Source of the DNA: Chitinophaga sp. Ak27
GTDB lineage: Bacteria; Bacteroidota; Bacteroidia; Chitinophagales; Chitinophagaceae
Length of the DNA: 64,000 bases
NCBI RefSeq assembly: GCF_012726295.1
Contig: NZ_JABAOB010000002.1
Span: forward strand, 744,001 to 808,000
Direction: 5' to 3'
Under the pieces are notes generated by a model. The model was not told the origin of the DNA. It did no database searches and was given only the letters and a program-made list of their open reading frames with translations. Positions within the stretch are counted from its first letter, which is position 1. Each line of letters begins with the position of its first letter. This document shows, piece by piece, positions 53,278-60,597 of the stretch. A program made the position numbers and the translations under genes.

Positions 53278-55649
53278 GATTTATTTTTGTCGTGGTTGGG
53301 GGACGTACTTTCCGCTTTCTTTTTGGTTTGGCTGGGCTCCTCTACAAAGTCCATTTTCCCATCCCATTCGGGGAAGCGATCATCCGTTGCGCCCGTTGCC
53401 TGTTTCCCACTGCTGAGGGCATCGCGGCCGTTGATGATGAAGTTTAGTTCACCTTCCCAGTTTTGAAACAGGTCGTTGTAAGAAAACAGCCTGGAATCTA
53501 CCCGGTTGTCGGGTACGTACTCCCCGGTACGTCTTTTTGCCAGCCACATATCGCCTTTACTGAGCCCGTTTTCTCCCGGTTCTACATTGACATAATCGGG
53601 GCGGGTAGCGGCCCAGTAGTAACAGGCGCATTCCCGGTAGTCGTTTTGCCAGGGTGCGCAAAGACCCTGGGTAAGTTCTCCCGGGCGCAGTATCTGTGTT
53701 GAGATGGAGGCGTTGTTGGTATCGAAGATTTCGCGCACCGTAAAAGTAAGGGCAGGGAATGCGCTTGTCTTCAATTGATCTTCGGTTACCAGTACGGGAA
53801 GAGTAGCTGCTTCGGGGGTAAATTGCAGGGTAACCTGATCGCCACCTTTGATTTTCAGGGAAGCGATGAAGTTAGACCACTCCATGAAGGCTGCGCCATT
53901 AGGGTTGTCCTGGGTACGCAGCGCTACGTTATCACCTCCGGGAAAAACGGGGCCTTCTCCGGCCACCATCGTAGGCTTACCGTTGATGCCCACGATCCGG
54001 CGTCCGGCCAGGTTGTTACTGGTGGTATCTTCCAATACGTAATTATCATTTTCACTGATGGTGATGCCGATGAAAATATGCCGCCACAGGTTCCTGAAGT
54101 CAGACTCCAGGCCGGGGAAGCAGTTGGAGATGGCGGCTCTTGACAGTACGCTGTAAGGGTTGCCCTGCCCCCGGTAATGGAGTTGCGCGTCGAGATCTGA
54201 CGCTTTGATGGAACCGGACGGATATATTTTTGTCGTACTGGCGTCGGCGTTATCCCGGAACATGGCAGAAGCGGCGGCTTTTATCACTGTGTTGATCATG
54301 CGATAGGTGAGGGTTAAACCGCGTCCATCGGCGCCGCGCATCAGTCCTGGCATTTTACGGCGTTCTTTGTCGGACAGGTCGCCTATTTTATTCGGCCGGC
54401 GCAGGGCATCTGCAAACCAGGCGGCCATGCCGGTGCTGAGGCCATTGAATACCCTTTCATGAAGGGTGCGCAGAGCCAGGTTGTCTACAATAGAACCGGC
54501 CATAATAGGTTCATACAGCCGGCCAAAGTCGTTGGTATCCTGCCGCACCATGGTACTGGCTACATTCCACCGGCCATTGATAGGATTCCCGTTCATCACG
54601 GTGGTATTCATCAGTGTGATGGATTCAAAGGCGCGGCGCACAATTTCTTCCGCTTCTTCAATACCTACTTCTCCGTCACGGTCGGTGCCATGGAGTATTT
54701 GTTCCAGTTCATCTGAAATGGCGCGGATGGGTAGGATATCCGGTGCAAAGGCGGGAGGGCCTGCGCAGATGTGCGCGGAGGCGGTCAATGGAGCCTGGCC
54801 GTCCGTTCCGATGTTGATGACTACCGTACCATCGCATTCATCGTCGATATATCCCCAGCTATGCTGATTGCCGTCGGCATCGGAATAGCCGGCGAAAATC
54901 TGGGCGGGCATAGTGTAGGTGGGATTGAAGTTGGGTGATTCGCTGTATTTGGCCCATGGCTTGGTAGGATCGTATATCACATATGCATCACTTTTGATAT
55001 TGTAGTCGTGCGTAGGCGCTTGGCCTTCGGCTTTGATACTGTTTCGGGAGCAGCCGTATACAGCGCCTGGTCCGGGCGTATAGCGTAGCCTGATTTCCGG
55101 GAAATCTTTATTGGGTTTGATGAATTGCACAAATCCCAGCGGCAGTTTTCTTCCCGTTATGAAGTTGTCGCACGAAGCCAATACCGCCTGCGGCGCAAAA
55201 TTGCCCTTTTCAATCACCACATTGGCCGTGATGTTATCCGCTGGCTGGCCTGTTCTGCGCATAATTTTCGAATTACCCAGGGAGATTACCCAGGAGATAT
55301 CCGAGAGCTGGTAACCTGCCTTTGTGAGCAGATCGGTGGTAAGGGGAACCAGGGTGCCGGGATTATCTTCCGTGATAGCAAATATTTCCAGGAAAGGCGC
55401 CACCGGGCGGATGGTGCCAGACGTATCCGTGGTACTGCTGGCATCTTTAAATATAATTTCTTCCGGTGTGTCAACGCTTAGCTCGTGTGTAGCGGGGTCT
55501 ACATAAAAGGTAGGCTGAGGAACGATTTTGCGGAACCCCAGCGGCTTATCGGCCGGTATTTCCAGGTCGTAGGCGGCCACCGGCAGAACAGAAGATCCCA
55601 GTCTCGCCACGGCAAAGGGGGGAAGTATACGTATTTCGGTAATTTTCAT
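53274..55649 (-). CDS. LodA/GoxA-like CTQ-dependent amino-acid oxidase
   Basis: 791 residues from the ATG at 55647-55649 (MKITEIRILPPFAVARLGSS), the usual family start; the open frame extends upstream to 55832 without family-like sequence and overlaps the neighbour. The family motif WQNDYRECACYYWAATRPDY contains the candidate crosslinking cysteines (about 674 and 676); a Trp in LFQNWEGELNF (about residue 731) could be the other half of the cofactor. LodA and GoxA oxidise lysine or glycine with release of ammonia and hydrogen peroxide, often antibacterial. No clear signal peptide; secreted family members also lack one. Second gene of the operon. Confidence 0.87.
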   Translation of the reverse strand: MKITEIRILPPFAVARLGSSVLPVAAYDLEIPADKPLGFRKIVPQPTFYVDPATHELSVDTPEEIIFKDASSTTDTSGTIRPVAPFLEIFAITEDNPGTLVPLTTDLLTKAGYQLSDISWVISLGNSKIMRRTGQPADNITANVVIEKGNFAPQAVLASCDNFITGRKLPLGFVQFIKPNKDFPEIRLRYTPGPGAVYGCSRNSIKAEGQAPTHDYNIKSDAYVIYDPTKPWAKYSESPNFNPTYTMPAQIFAGYSDADGNQHSWGYIDDECDGTVVINIGTDGQAPLTASAHICAGPPAFAPDILPIRAISDELEQILHGTDRDGEVGIEEAEEIVRRAFESITLMNTTVMNGNPINGRWNVASTMVRQDTNDFGRLYEPIMAGSIVDNLALRTLHERVFNGLSTGMAAWFADALRRPNKIGDLSDKERRKMPGLMRGADGRGLTLTYRMINTVIKAAASAMFRDNADASTTKIYPSGSIKASDLDAQLHYRGQGNPYSVLSRAAISNCFPGLESDFRNLWRHIFIGITISENDNYVLEDTTSNNLAGRRIVGINGKPTMVAGEGPVFPGGDNVALRTQDNPNGAAFMEWSNFIASLKIKGGDQVTLQFTPEAATLPVLVTEDQLKTSAFPALTFTVREIFDTNNASISTQILRPGELTQGLCAPWQNDYRECACYYWAATRPDYVNVEPGENGLSKGDMWLAKRRTGEYVPDNRVDSRLFSYNDLFQNWEGELNFIINGRDALSSGKQATGATDDRFPEWDGKMDFVEEPSQTKKKAESTSPNHDKNKS

Positions 55650-55672
55650 AGCAATAGTTTTAAGCGGTGATG

Positions 55673-57175
55673 TTAAGCAGGTACGGCTACCATATCGCTG
55701 ATAATCTGCAGCAGTTTGCTGTCGGCTTCCTGGAGGGCATACAGGTAGCGGTGATGCTGGGCAGCCGTAGTTTTCAGCAGGGTGTCGATCATCGTGGCAG
55801 ATGCCTGTAATAGATCGGCGTGTACGCGCCACCTGTTGTGTTCACCTGCTGGTAACGACAGCGTATAAGGTGTGAGGAAGGGCGGGCCTGCTGTTTTATT
55901 GCCCGTACCCACGGTCAGCGGCATCTGAACCATAGCGGTGGCAATGCTGCGCAGGTTGTACATCTCTCCGAAGGTGGAGTTGATGATCAGGCCCCGTGGG
56001 GTTATGGCGCCGGCGCTGTTTAATCCATCTTCCAGCACAAAGCTATGCGTAAGGAAATTGAGGAGTAGCCGGTAGCGGAGGTTAAAGAGATGTCCCCAGT
56101 TTTGTGCATCGGGGTTGGTAATCTGATCTCTTTCCTCGTCGGCGGTTTGTCCCTCGGAGGGATCGCTGCTGCCATCTTCCACGTCTTCAGGGATGTAGGG
56201 GTTTACCGCTACGTTCCTGGCGGGCGCCCAGCTGCTGCCGGCTTCTTTCACTACGGCGCTCATCTGCTTGTAAATGTTGAGAAACCGCTCGAAGTGGGAT
56301 GGGTCGGCGCTCGCGCCGGTATTGTCTTCTCCCTGTTCCGCAATGGCGTTAAGGGCGTTGAAGGCATCATCTCTGCTGGCCAGCGGCATTACCAATACAT
56401 CCGGGCTACCGGGGGGACTTCCCTGCTTGGTATTGCCCCGTTGTCCGCCGGTATAACCCCGGCCCCATTCATCAAACTTGGCCTGGTAAGGGTAGGTGTC
56501 TGCCTGGAATATATCGTCGCTAATAACCTTGGGGTCCTGTATCAGGTGCAGGAGCACATGGAACAAAGCGCCTACCGTGTTGGCTTTGGGCACTTCTGCC
56601 GCTACACGGTCTTTGATCTCTTTAGCCCACGGGTCATCGCTGTTAATGAAATCGACGGGCGCTTCTGCATATACATATTTTGCAAGCGAGTTGAGGGTAA
56701 GCGGTTCCAGTTTAAAGGGGAACGGGTAAAAGGGAGTATCCCAGGGATAGTCCTGCCGCTCGAAATGTAAAGGCGCGCCAATCAGTTTCAGTACGTTTTG
56801 TACCGATACAAAGTGTCCCATTTCCTCTTTGGCAATACCCAGGATCACCTCCTGCCAGGAGCTGATCTGGTCCCGGTATTGATCCGGTACCTGTGGCCCG
56901 CCCAGGCTATAAGCGGCATAGAGGTATTGTAGCATCAGCCCATGCTCAATTTCCGCATCGATGTGCAGCAGGAAGGTCACGTAATCTTTCCCATTGAATT
57001 CAGGAGGTATCAGTATCTGTTGCTGATCTTCCTCTGTAAAGGATTCTGTGGTGAAAGTTTGGATTCCTTCCTTTCCGCCGATAAGGGCAGATTGTCGCAT
57101 GATTTCGGCCCGGCGATCTTCTATTTGTGCTCTTTTGAAGACGGGACCAAGAAAACGGAGGTAGTTACTTTGCAT
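55673..57175 (-). CDS. Ferritin-like domain protein (VioB-type ferritin-like)
   Basis: 500 residues. The N-terminal ferritin-like domain has VTFLLHIDAEIEHGLMLQYL (Glu75, Glu77), ILGIAKEEMGHFVSVQNVL (Glu117, Glu118, His121) and LNSLAKYVYAEAP, the pattern of the ferritin-like family also found at the C-terminus of VioB. The acidic residues and His suggest a di-iron or other metal site. The remaining ~270 residues have no domain I recognise. First gene of the operon, 23 bp before the lodA-like gene. Its role could be a partner oxidase, a metal store or a substrate of the radical SAM enzyme. Confidence 0.87.
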   Translation of the reverse strand: MQSNYLRFLGPVFKRAQIEDRRAEIMRQSALIGGKEGIQTFTTESFTEEDQQQILIPPEFNGKDYVTFLLHIDAEIEHGLMLQYLYAAYSLGGPQVPDQYRDQISSWQEVILGIAKEEMGHFVSVQNVLKLIGAPLHFERQDYPWDTPFYPFPFKLEPLTLNSLAKYVYAEAPVDFINSDDPWAKEIKDRVAAEVPKANTVGALFHVLLHLIQDPKVISDDIFQADTYPYQAKFDEWGRGYTGGQRGNTKQGSPPGSPDVLVMPLASRDDAFNALNAIAEQGEDNTGASADPSHFERFLNIYKQMSAVVKEAGSSWAPARNVAVNPYIPEDVEDGSSDPSEGQTADEERDQITNPDAQNWGHLFNLRYRLLLNFLTHSFVLEDGLNSAGAITPRGLIINSTFGEMYNLRSIATAMVQMPLTVGTGNKTAGPPFLTPYTLSLPAGEHNRWRVHADLLQASATMIDTLLKTTAAQHHRYLYALQEADSKLLQIISDMVAVPA

Positions 57176-57473
57176 AACTGTGGCGAGTTTACATGGTTAT
57201 TAGGAGTGGTGAAAAGAAACGGCAAGCGCCGCACTTAGGATAAGTCAGGGTGTTTCATGGAAGTCATTTTGAGTGCGTTAAAATAAGTTCATTTTTGCGA
57301 CGTGGCAAAATTAATTTACGGTACCCGGGGAAAATCCCGGTAGTGTTTTTTTATTATCTTCGCCCTGATATTAGCGATACCTATGATGACTGGCTGTATA
57401 ACCCTTTACCAGATAAGTTTACCCAACATCTTGTTATCCCGGTTTTAAAACACCTTACTTAAATTGTTTACCT

Positions 57474-57851
57474 ATGTTTTGCTGGAAGAATCAAAGAAAA
57501 CAAGCATCTTCCCGATATCCGGCGGAAAAGGAAGTAGAAAAAGAAGGACTGGACCTGGGAGAAATGAACAAGAAACTATTGCAGAAAATAGAAGAGCTGA
57601 CGCTATACATCATCGACCTTAAGAAGGAAAATGCGCGGCAGTGGAAGGAAATAGAAGAGCTAAAGAAAAATAAACAGGCGAATCAGGGACCGGATCATCC
57701 GGTCCCTTTTTATGCGTCCTCAAATCGCTTAATCATCTGCTCCAACTGTTCCTTACTCAGGTCGATATTCAACCCTTCTTTATCCAGGATATTTTTCTCC
57801 CTCAAATCTTTCAACGTCCTGTTAAAGCTTCTGACAGAAATACCCAGGTAA
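57474..57851 (+). CDS. Small coiled-coil protein or gene remnant
   Basis: 125 codons, but only the first ~70 look natural: EMNKKLLQKIEELTLYIIDL then KKENARQWKEIEELKKNKQ is a clear coiled coil, of the kind that ends many Bacteroidota surface proteins. After residue ~72 the frame runs through a perfect terminator hairpin (57686-57706) and into the opposite-strand Crp/Fnr gene. A -1 slip in the A-run at 57666-57670 would end it at TAA (57671-57673). It may be the leftover 3' end of a larger gene or a small protein with a lost stop. Confidence 0.4.
   Translation: MFCWKNQRKQASSRYPAEKEVEKEGLDLGEMNKKLLQKIEELTLYIIDLKKENARQWKEIEELKKNKQANQGPDHPVPFYASSNRLIICSNCSLLRSIFNPSLSRIFFSLKSFNVLLKLLTEIPR
57686..57711. 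terminator. Terminator between the coiled-coil ORF and the Crp/Fnr gene
   Basis: GGGACCGGAT (57686-57695), one-base centre, ATCCGGTCCC (57697-57706), then TTTTT on the plus strand. A perfect 10-bp stem. Confidence 0.85.
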
Positions 57852-58360
57852 GCGGCCATATCTTTTTTGGAGAAGAAAGTTTGCTGGCTGGCTTCCAGCG
57901 ACAGCAACCGCAACAGCGCATATTCTACCGGGTACAGTTGCTGGTAGGAGGTCCGGATACAGGTTTGATAGATCCGGGCAGCCAAAACTTTCAGCAGCAG
58001 TTCATTGAATTCCGGGTAACTGCGTAGCAGTGCCATAAACCGGTTATGCGGAATAGTAAAAACCGTCACCGGGGTGAGGGCGGTAATATTGGATAAACAG
58101 GCGCCCTTGTTAATAGCTTCCAGTTCCCCGGTGATTTCGCCGGTACCTAAGAATTCGAAAATATAGTCTTTCCCGTTATCTTCTGCAATATAACATTTGG
58201 TGATACCTTCCCGGATAATGTATACCTGGGAGATGATGGAGCCCTGCCGGATCAGGTGGGCGCCGGCGGCAAATGATTTCAGCTGTATGGCGTTTCCTGC
58301 CTGCTTATCCTCGAAAAGCTGTTCTACGAACTGCAGAAAAGCGGTGTTGGTTCGTAACAT
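57710..58360 (-). CDS. Crp/Fnr-family regulator
   Basis: 216 residues from the ATG at 58358-58360 (MLRTNTAFLQFVEQLFEDKQ); a TTG at 58378 upstream would lie inside the palindromic operator and is less likely. The N-terminal beta roll has GAHLIRQGSIISQVYIIREG and FLGTGEITGELEAINKGA; the C-terminal HTH is SKKDMAAYLGISVRSFNRTL. It is divergent from the HAD/acetyltransferase pair and likely controls it and itself through the palindrome at 58372-58385. The ligand is unknown. Confidence 0.9.
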   Translation of the reverse strand: MLRTNTAFLQFVEQLFEDKQAGNAIQLKSFAAGAHLIRQGSIISQVYIIREGITKCYIAEDNGKDYIFEFLGTGEITGELEAINKGACLSNITALTPVTVFTIPHNRFMALLRSYPEFNELLLKVLAARIYQTCIRTSYQQLYPVEYALLRLLSLEASQQTFFSKKDMAAYLGISVRSFNRTLKDLREKNILDKEGLNIDLSKEQLEQMIKRFEDA

Positions 58361-58371
58361 ATCCTGGGAGT

Positions 58372-58385
58372 GGGACAAATGTCCC
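58372..58385. promoter_or_regulatory. Palindromic operator of the Crp/Fnr regulator
   Basis: GGGACA-AA-TGTCCC, perfect 6-bp arms in the divergent intergenic region. Its centre is 12-25 bp upstream of the Crp/Fnr start and about 42 bp upstream of the transcription start predicted from the -7 box TATTTTTG at 58407-58414, the spacing of class II Crp activation. Confidence 0.55.
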
Positions 58386-58406
58386 GTTTAATTCAGCGCC
58401 TGGTTT

Positions 58407-58414
58407 TATTTTTG
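58407..58414 (+). promoter_or_regulatory. -7 box of the HAD/acetyltransferase operon
   Basis: TATTTTTG matches the TAnnTTTG consensus exactly, 28 bp before the ATG at 58442. A clear -33 box is missing, as expected for a promoter that depends on an activator. Confidence 0.45.
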
Positions 58415-58441
58415 CAGCCGGTAAAATACAAAAATAACACA

Positions 58442-59137
58442 ATGGTGGATCATATTAAAGTCATCGCATTTGATGCAGATGATACCCTTTGGGTAAACGA
58501 ACCTTATTTCCAGGAAGTAGAACAACAATTTTGCAGCCTGCTGGAAGATTACCTGCCTCGTCATACGGTGTCGCAGGAGCTGTTTAAAACAGAGATGGCC
58601 AACCTGCCGCTGTATGGCTACGGGATTAAAGCTTTTATGCTTTGCATGATAGAAACGGTGCTGCGGGTAACGGAAAATACCGCTTCTCCCGCCATCCTGC
58701 ATAAGGTGATTGAGTGCGGACAGCAGATGTTAAACAAGCCCATTGAAATGTTGGATGGGGTAGAAGATGTGCTGAAAGCGCTCTCCGGTAAATACCGGCT
58801 GGTAGTGGCTACCAAAGGCGATCTGCTGGACCAGGAGCGTAAATTGAAAAAATCCGGGCTGGCGCATTATTTCCATCATATTGAAATTATGAGCGACAAG
58901 AAAGAAAGCGACTACCAGAAATTGCTCCAGCACCTGGACTGCTCCCCCGAAAACTTTGTCATGATCGGTAATTCCCTCAAGTCGGATATATTGCCGGTGC
59001 TGGGACTCGGCTGCTATGCCGTGCATATACCTTATCATACCACCTGGCAGCATGAGCATGTAGACGTTACCATTGAAGATCCGCATTTTTATCAATTTAA
59101 CAGTATGGCAGACATACTACCGCATTTAATATCATGA
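58442..59137 (+). CDS. HAD-superfamily hydrolase
   Basis: 231 residues from the ATG at 58442; upstream codons belong to the promoter region. Motif I FDADDTLW with Asp11 and Asp13, motif II VVATKGD, motif III with Lys in KKESDYQK, and motif IV SLKSDILPVLGLG. The cap insertion is alpha-helical as in phosphoglycolate-phosphatase-like members. Small-molecule phosphatase of unknown substrate. It is coupled to the next gene by a four-base ATGA overlap. Confidence 0.88.
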   Translation: MVDHIKVIAFDADDTLWVNEPYFQEVEQQFCSLLEDYLPRHTVSQELFKTEMANLPLYGYGIKAFMLCMIETVLRVTENTASPAILHKVIECGQQMLNKPIEMLDGVEDVLKALSGKYRLVVATKGDLLDQERKLKKSGLAHYFHHIEIMSDKKESDYQKLLQHLDCSPENFVMIGNSLKSDILPVLGLGCYAVHIPYHTTWQHEHVDVTIEDPHFYQFNSMADILPHLIS

Positions 59138-59757
59138 AACAATTACTGTCACTCGATACCTGGGTAAGAAAAGATCATTTTGAATTCTTCAGCCGCTTTG
59201 AAGAACCTTTTTTCGGGGTTTGTACAGAGATCGACTGCACCAGGGCCTATGAACAGGCCAAAGCGGGGGGACATTCCTTCTTCCTCTGGTACCTGCACCG
59301 TTCGTTGGCGGCCGCGAATGCCATAGCCCCTTTCCGTTACCGTATCAGCGAAGGACAGGTATGGATATACGACCAGGTACATGCCTCGCCTACCATCAAC
59401 AGGCCCGATGGGACCTTTGGTTTCGCTTATATGGATTATCACGCCGATTTCCACACCTTTGAAGCCGCCGGACAGCAGGAAGCCTATCGGGTGAGAAACA
59501 GTACAGGACTGGTTCCAGCGATATCCGGCGAAAATGTGATTCATTATTCATCCTTACCCTGGATCAACTTTACCGCTGTTTCCCATGCCCGTAGTTTTTC
59601 TTTTAAAGACAGTTGCCCTAAGATCGCCTTTGGAAAAATGACAGATATACATGGCCGGAAACGTATGCCGGTATCCGTGCACGTACACCATGCCCTGATG
59701 GATGGTTATCACGTAGGCCAGTACCTGGAGCTTTTCCAGGAAAAGATGAACCAGTAA
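59134..59757 (+). CDS. CatA-like chloramphenicol acetyltransferase family protein
   Basis: 207 residues, near the 215 of CAT trimers. The catalytic HHALMDG (His185-Gly191) matches HHxxxDG, and the N-terminus DTWVRKDHFEFFSRFEEPFF is family-like. True CATs move acetyl from acetyl-CoA to chloramphenicol; many Bacteroidota relatives have not been tested, so drug resistance should not be assumed. Coupled to the HAD gene by an ATGA overlap and probably under the adjacent Crp/Fnr protein. Confidence 0.87.
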   Translation: MKQLLSLDTWVRKDHFEFFSRFEEPFFGVCTEIDCTRAYEQAKAGGHSFFLWYLHRSLAAANAIAPFRYRISEGQVWIYDQVHASPTINRPDGTFGFAYMDYHADFHTFEAAGQQEAYRVRNSTGLVPAISGENVIHYSSLPWINFTAVSHARSFSFKDSCPKIAFGKMTDIHGRKRMPVSVHVHHALMDGYHVGQYLELFQEKMNQ

Positions 59758-59762
59758 ATACC

Positions 59763-59815
59763 CACACAAAGCAGCAAAGGAGCCAAGACGCAAAGCTCTT
59801 TGCTGCTTTGCTCTG
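59763..59815. repeat. Intergenic repeat with 13-bp inverted arms, copy 2
   Basis: CAAAGCAGCAAAG (59767-59779) and its exact complement at 59798-59810. The left part matches the sequence at 38115-38147 at 25 of 33 positions. Confidence 0.6.
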
Positions 59816-59913
59816 CTGCATGGAACCACGCCATCCATAGAGTAGTTTTGTAAATTAGCGCGGGTTGTATTATTTTCATGCATCACTACGTGTATGAATA
59901 ACTGATACCGACC

Positions 59914-60507
59914 TTGATCCACGAAAACGAACAGGAATTATTGCTCTCTGTTGCCAGCGGAGATGAGCGGAGCTTCCAGGTTCTTGTCACAAAATACTGG
60001 CCGCAGGTATATGGTACGGCTCTGCGCCTGACCCGCTCTCCCGAGCAGGCCAAAGACCTGTCGCAAGACATCTTCATTAAGCTATGGAATAACCGGGAGC
60101 GGCTTCCGGGGGTAACCAATCCAGCCACTTTTATTTATGTATGCGCCCGCCACCTCATAATGGACCATCTGCGGAAGAAAGTGCTGCATACCGATAATAT
60201 TGACCTGCTGGCCGATTACCTGACAGCCTCCCAGGCAGGTAATGCCCAGTCTTCCCTGGAATATAAGGAGCTGGAGCAGTCGCTGACAAAAGCCATTGAG
60301 CTCCTTCCTGAAAAGTTGAGAGAAGTATTTGTATTACATCGCTTCAGCGGGCTAAGCCATGCGCAGATATCCCGCAAACTGAATATATCAATAGTCAGCT
60401 CCCAAACCTATGTGGTGAGGGCGCTGCGGAGCATCCGGGAATACCTGAGCCGCCATTCGGAGCAGGTGTTGATACTGTTGCTGGTGTTTTCCAACTTTTT
60501 TTCATGA
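59914..60507 (+). CDS. ECF sigma-70 factor of a FecR-regulated system
   Basis: 197 residues from the TTG at 59914, the only suitable start in frame for the family N-terminus (IHENEQELLLSVASGDERSF). Region 2 is QAKDLSQDIFIKLWNNRERL with YVCARHLIMDHLRKK, and region 4 is LPEKLREVFVLHRFSGLSHA plus QISRKLNISIVSSQTYVVRA. A hydrophobic tail (VLILLLVFSNFF) follows. It is 90 bp upstream of a FecR-type gene and in line with a SusC-STN gene, the standard arrangement. Confidence 0.92.
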   Translation: MIHENEQELLLSVASGDERSFQVLVTKYWPQVYGTALRLTRSPEQAKDLSQDIFIKLWNNRERLPGVTNPATFIYVCARHLIMDHLRKKVLHTDNIDLLADYLTASQAGNAQSSLEYKELEQSLTKAIELLPEKLREVFVLHRFSGLSHAQISRKLNISIVSSQTYVVRALRSIREYLSRHSEQVLILLLVFSNFFS

Positions 60508-60597
60508 AATTTTATTTTTACTGTCTTACCCCAGATTTGTTTTCCGTCCTTACCACAGGAACGGGTATTACTGATATCATTAAAGCTACATCCGTAT

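Noticed and set aside
53463-55506. Several plus-strand frames opposite the LodA-like gene
   Set aside because: Shadows of a high-GC coding strand; no family sequence.
55650-55832. N-terminal extension of the LodA-like gene
   Set aside because: The open frame continues upstream of the family start but overlaps the ferritin-like gene and does not resemble LodA sequences.
57250-57462. 70-codon plus-strand frame upstream of the coiled-coil ORF
   Set aside because: No domain, signal or membrane features and no promoter; likely chance in a spacer.
59134-59757. Calling the CatA-like gene a proven chloramphenicol resistance gene
   Set aside because: The catalytic motif is present, but family members in Bacteroidota are mostly untested and the gene is coupled to a HAD hydrolase, which points to another substrate.
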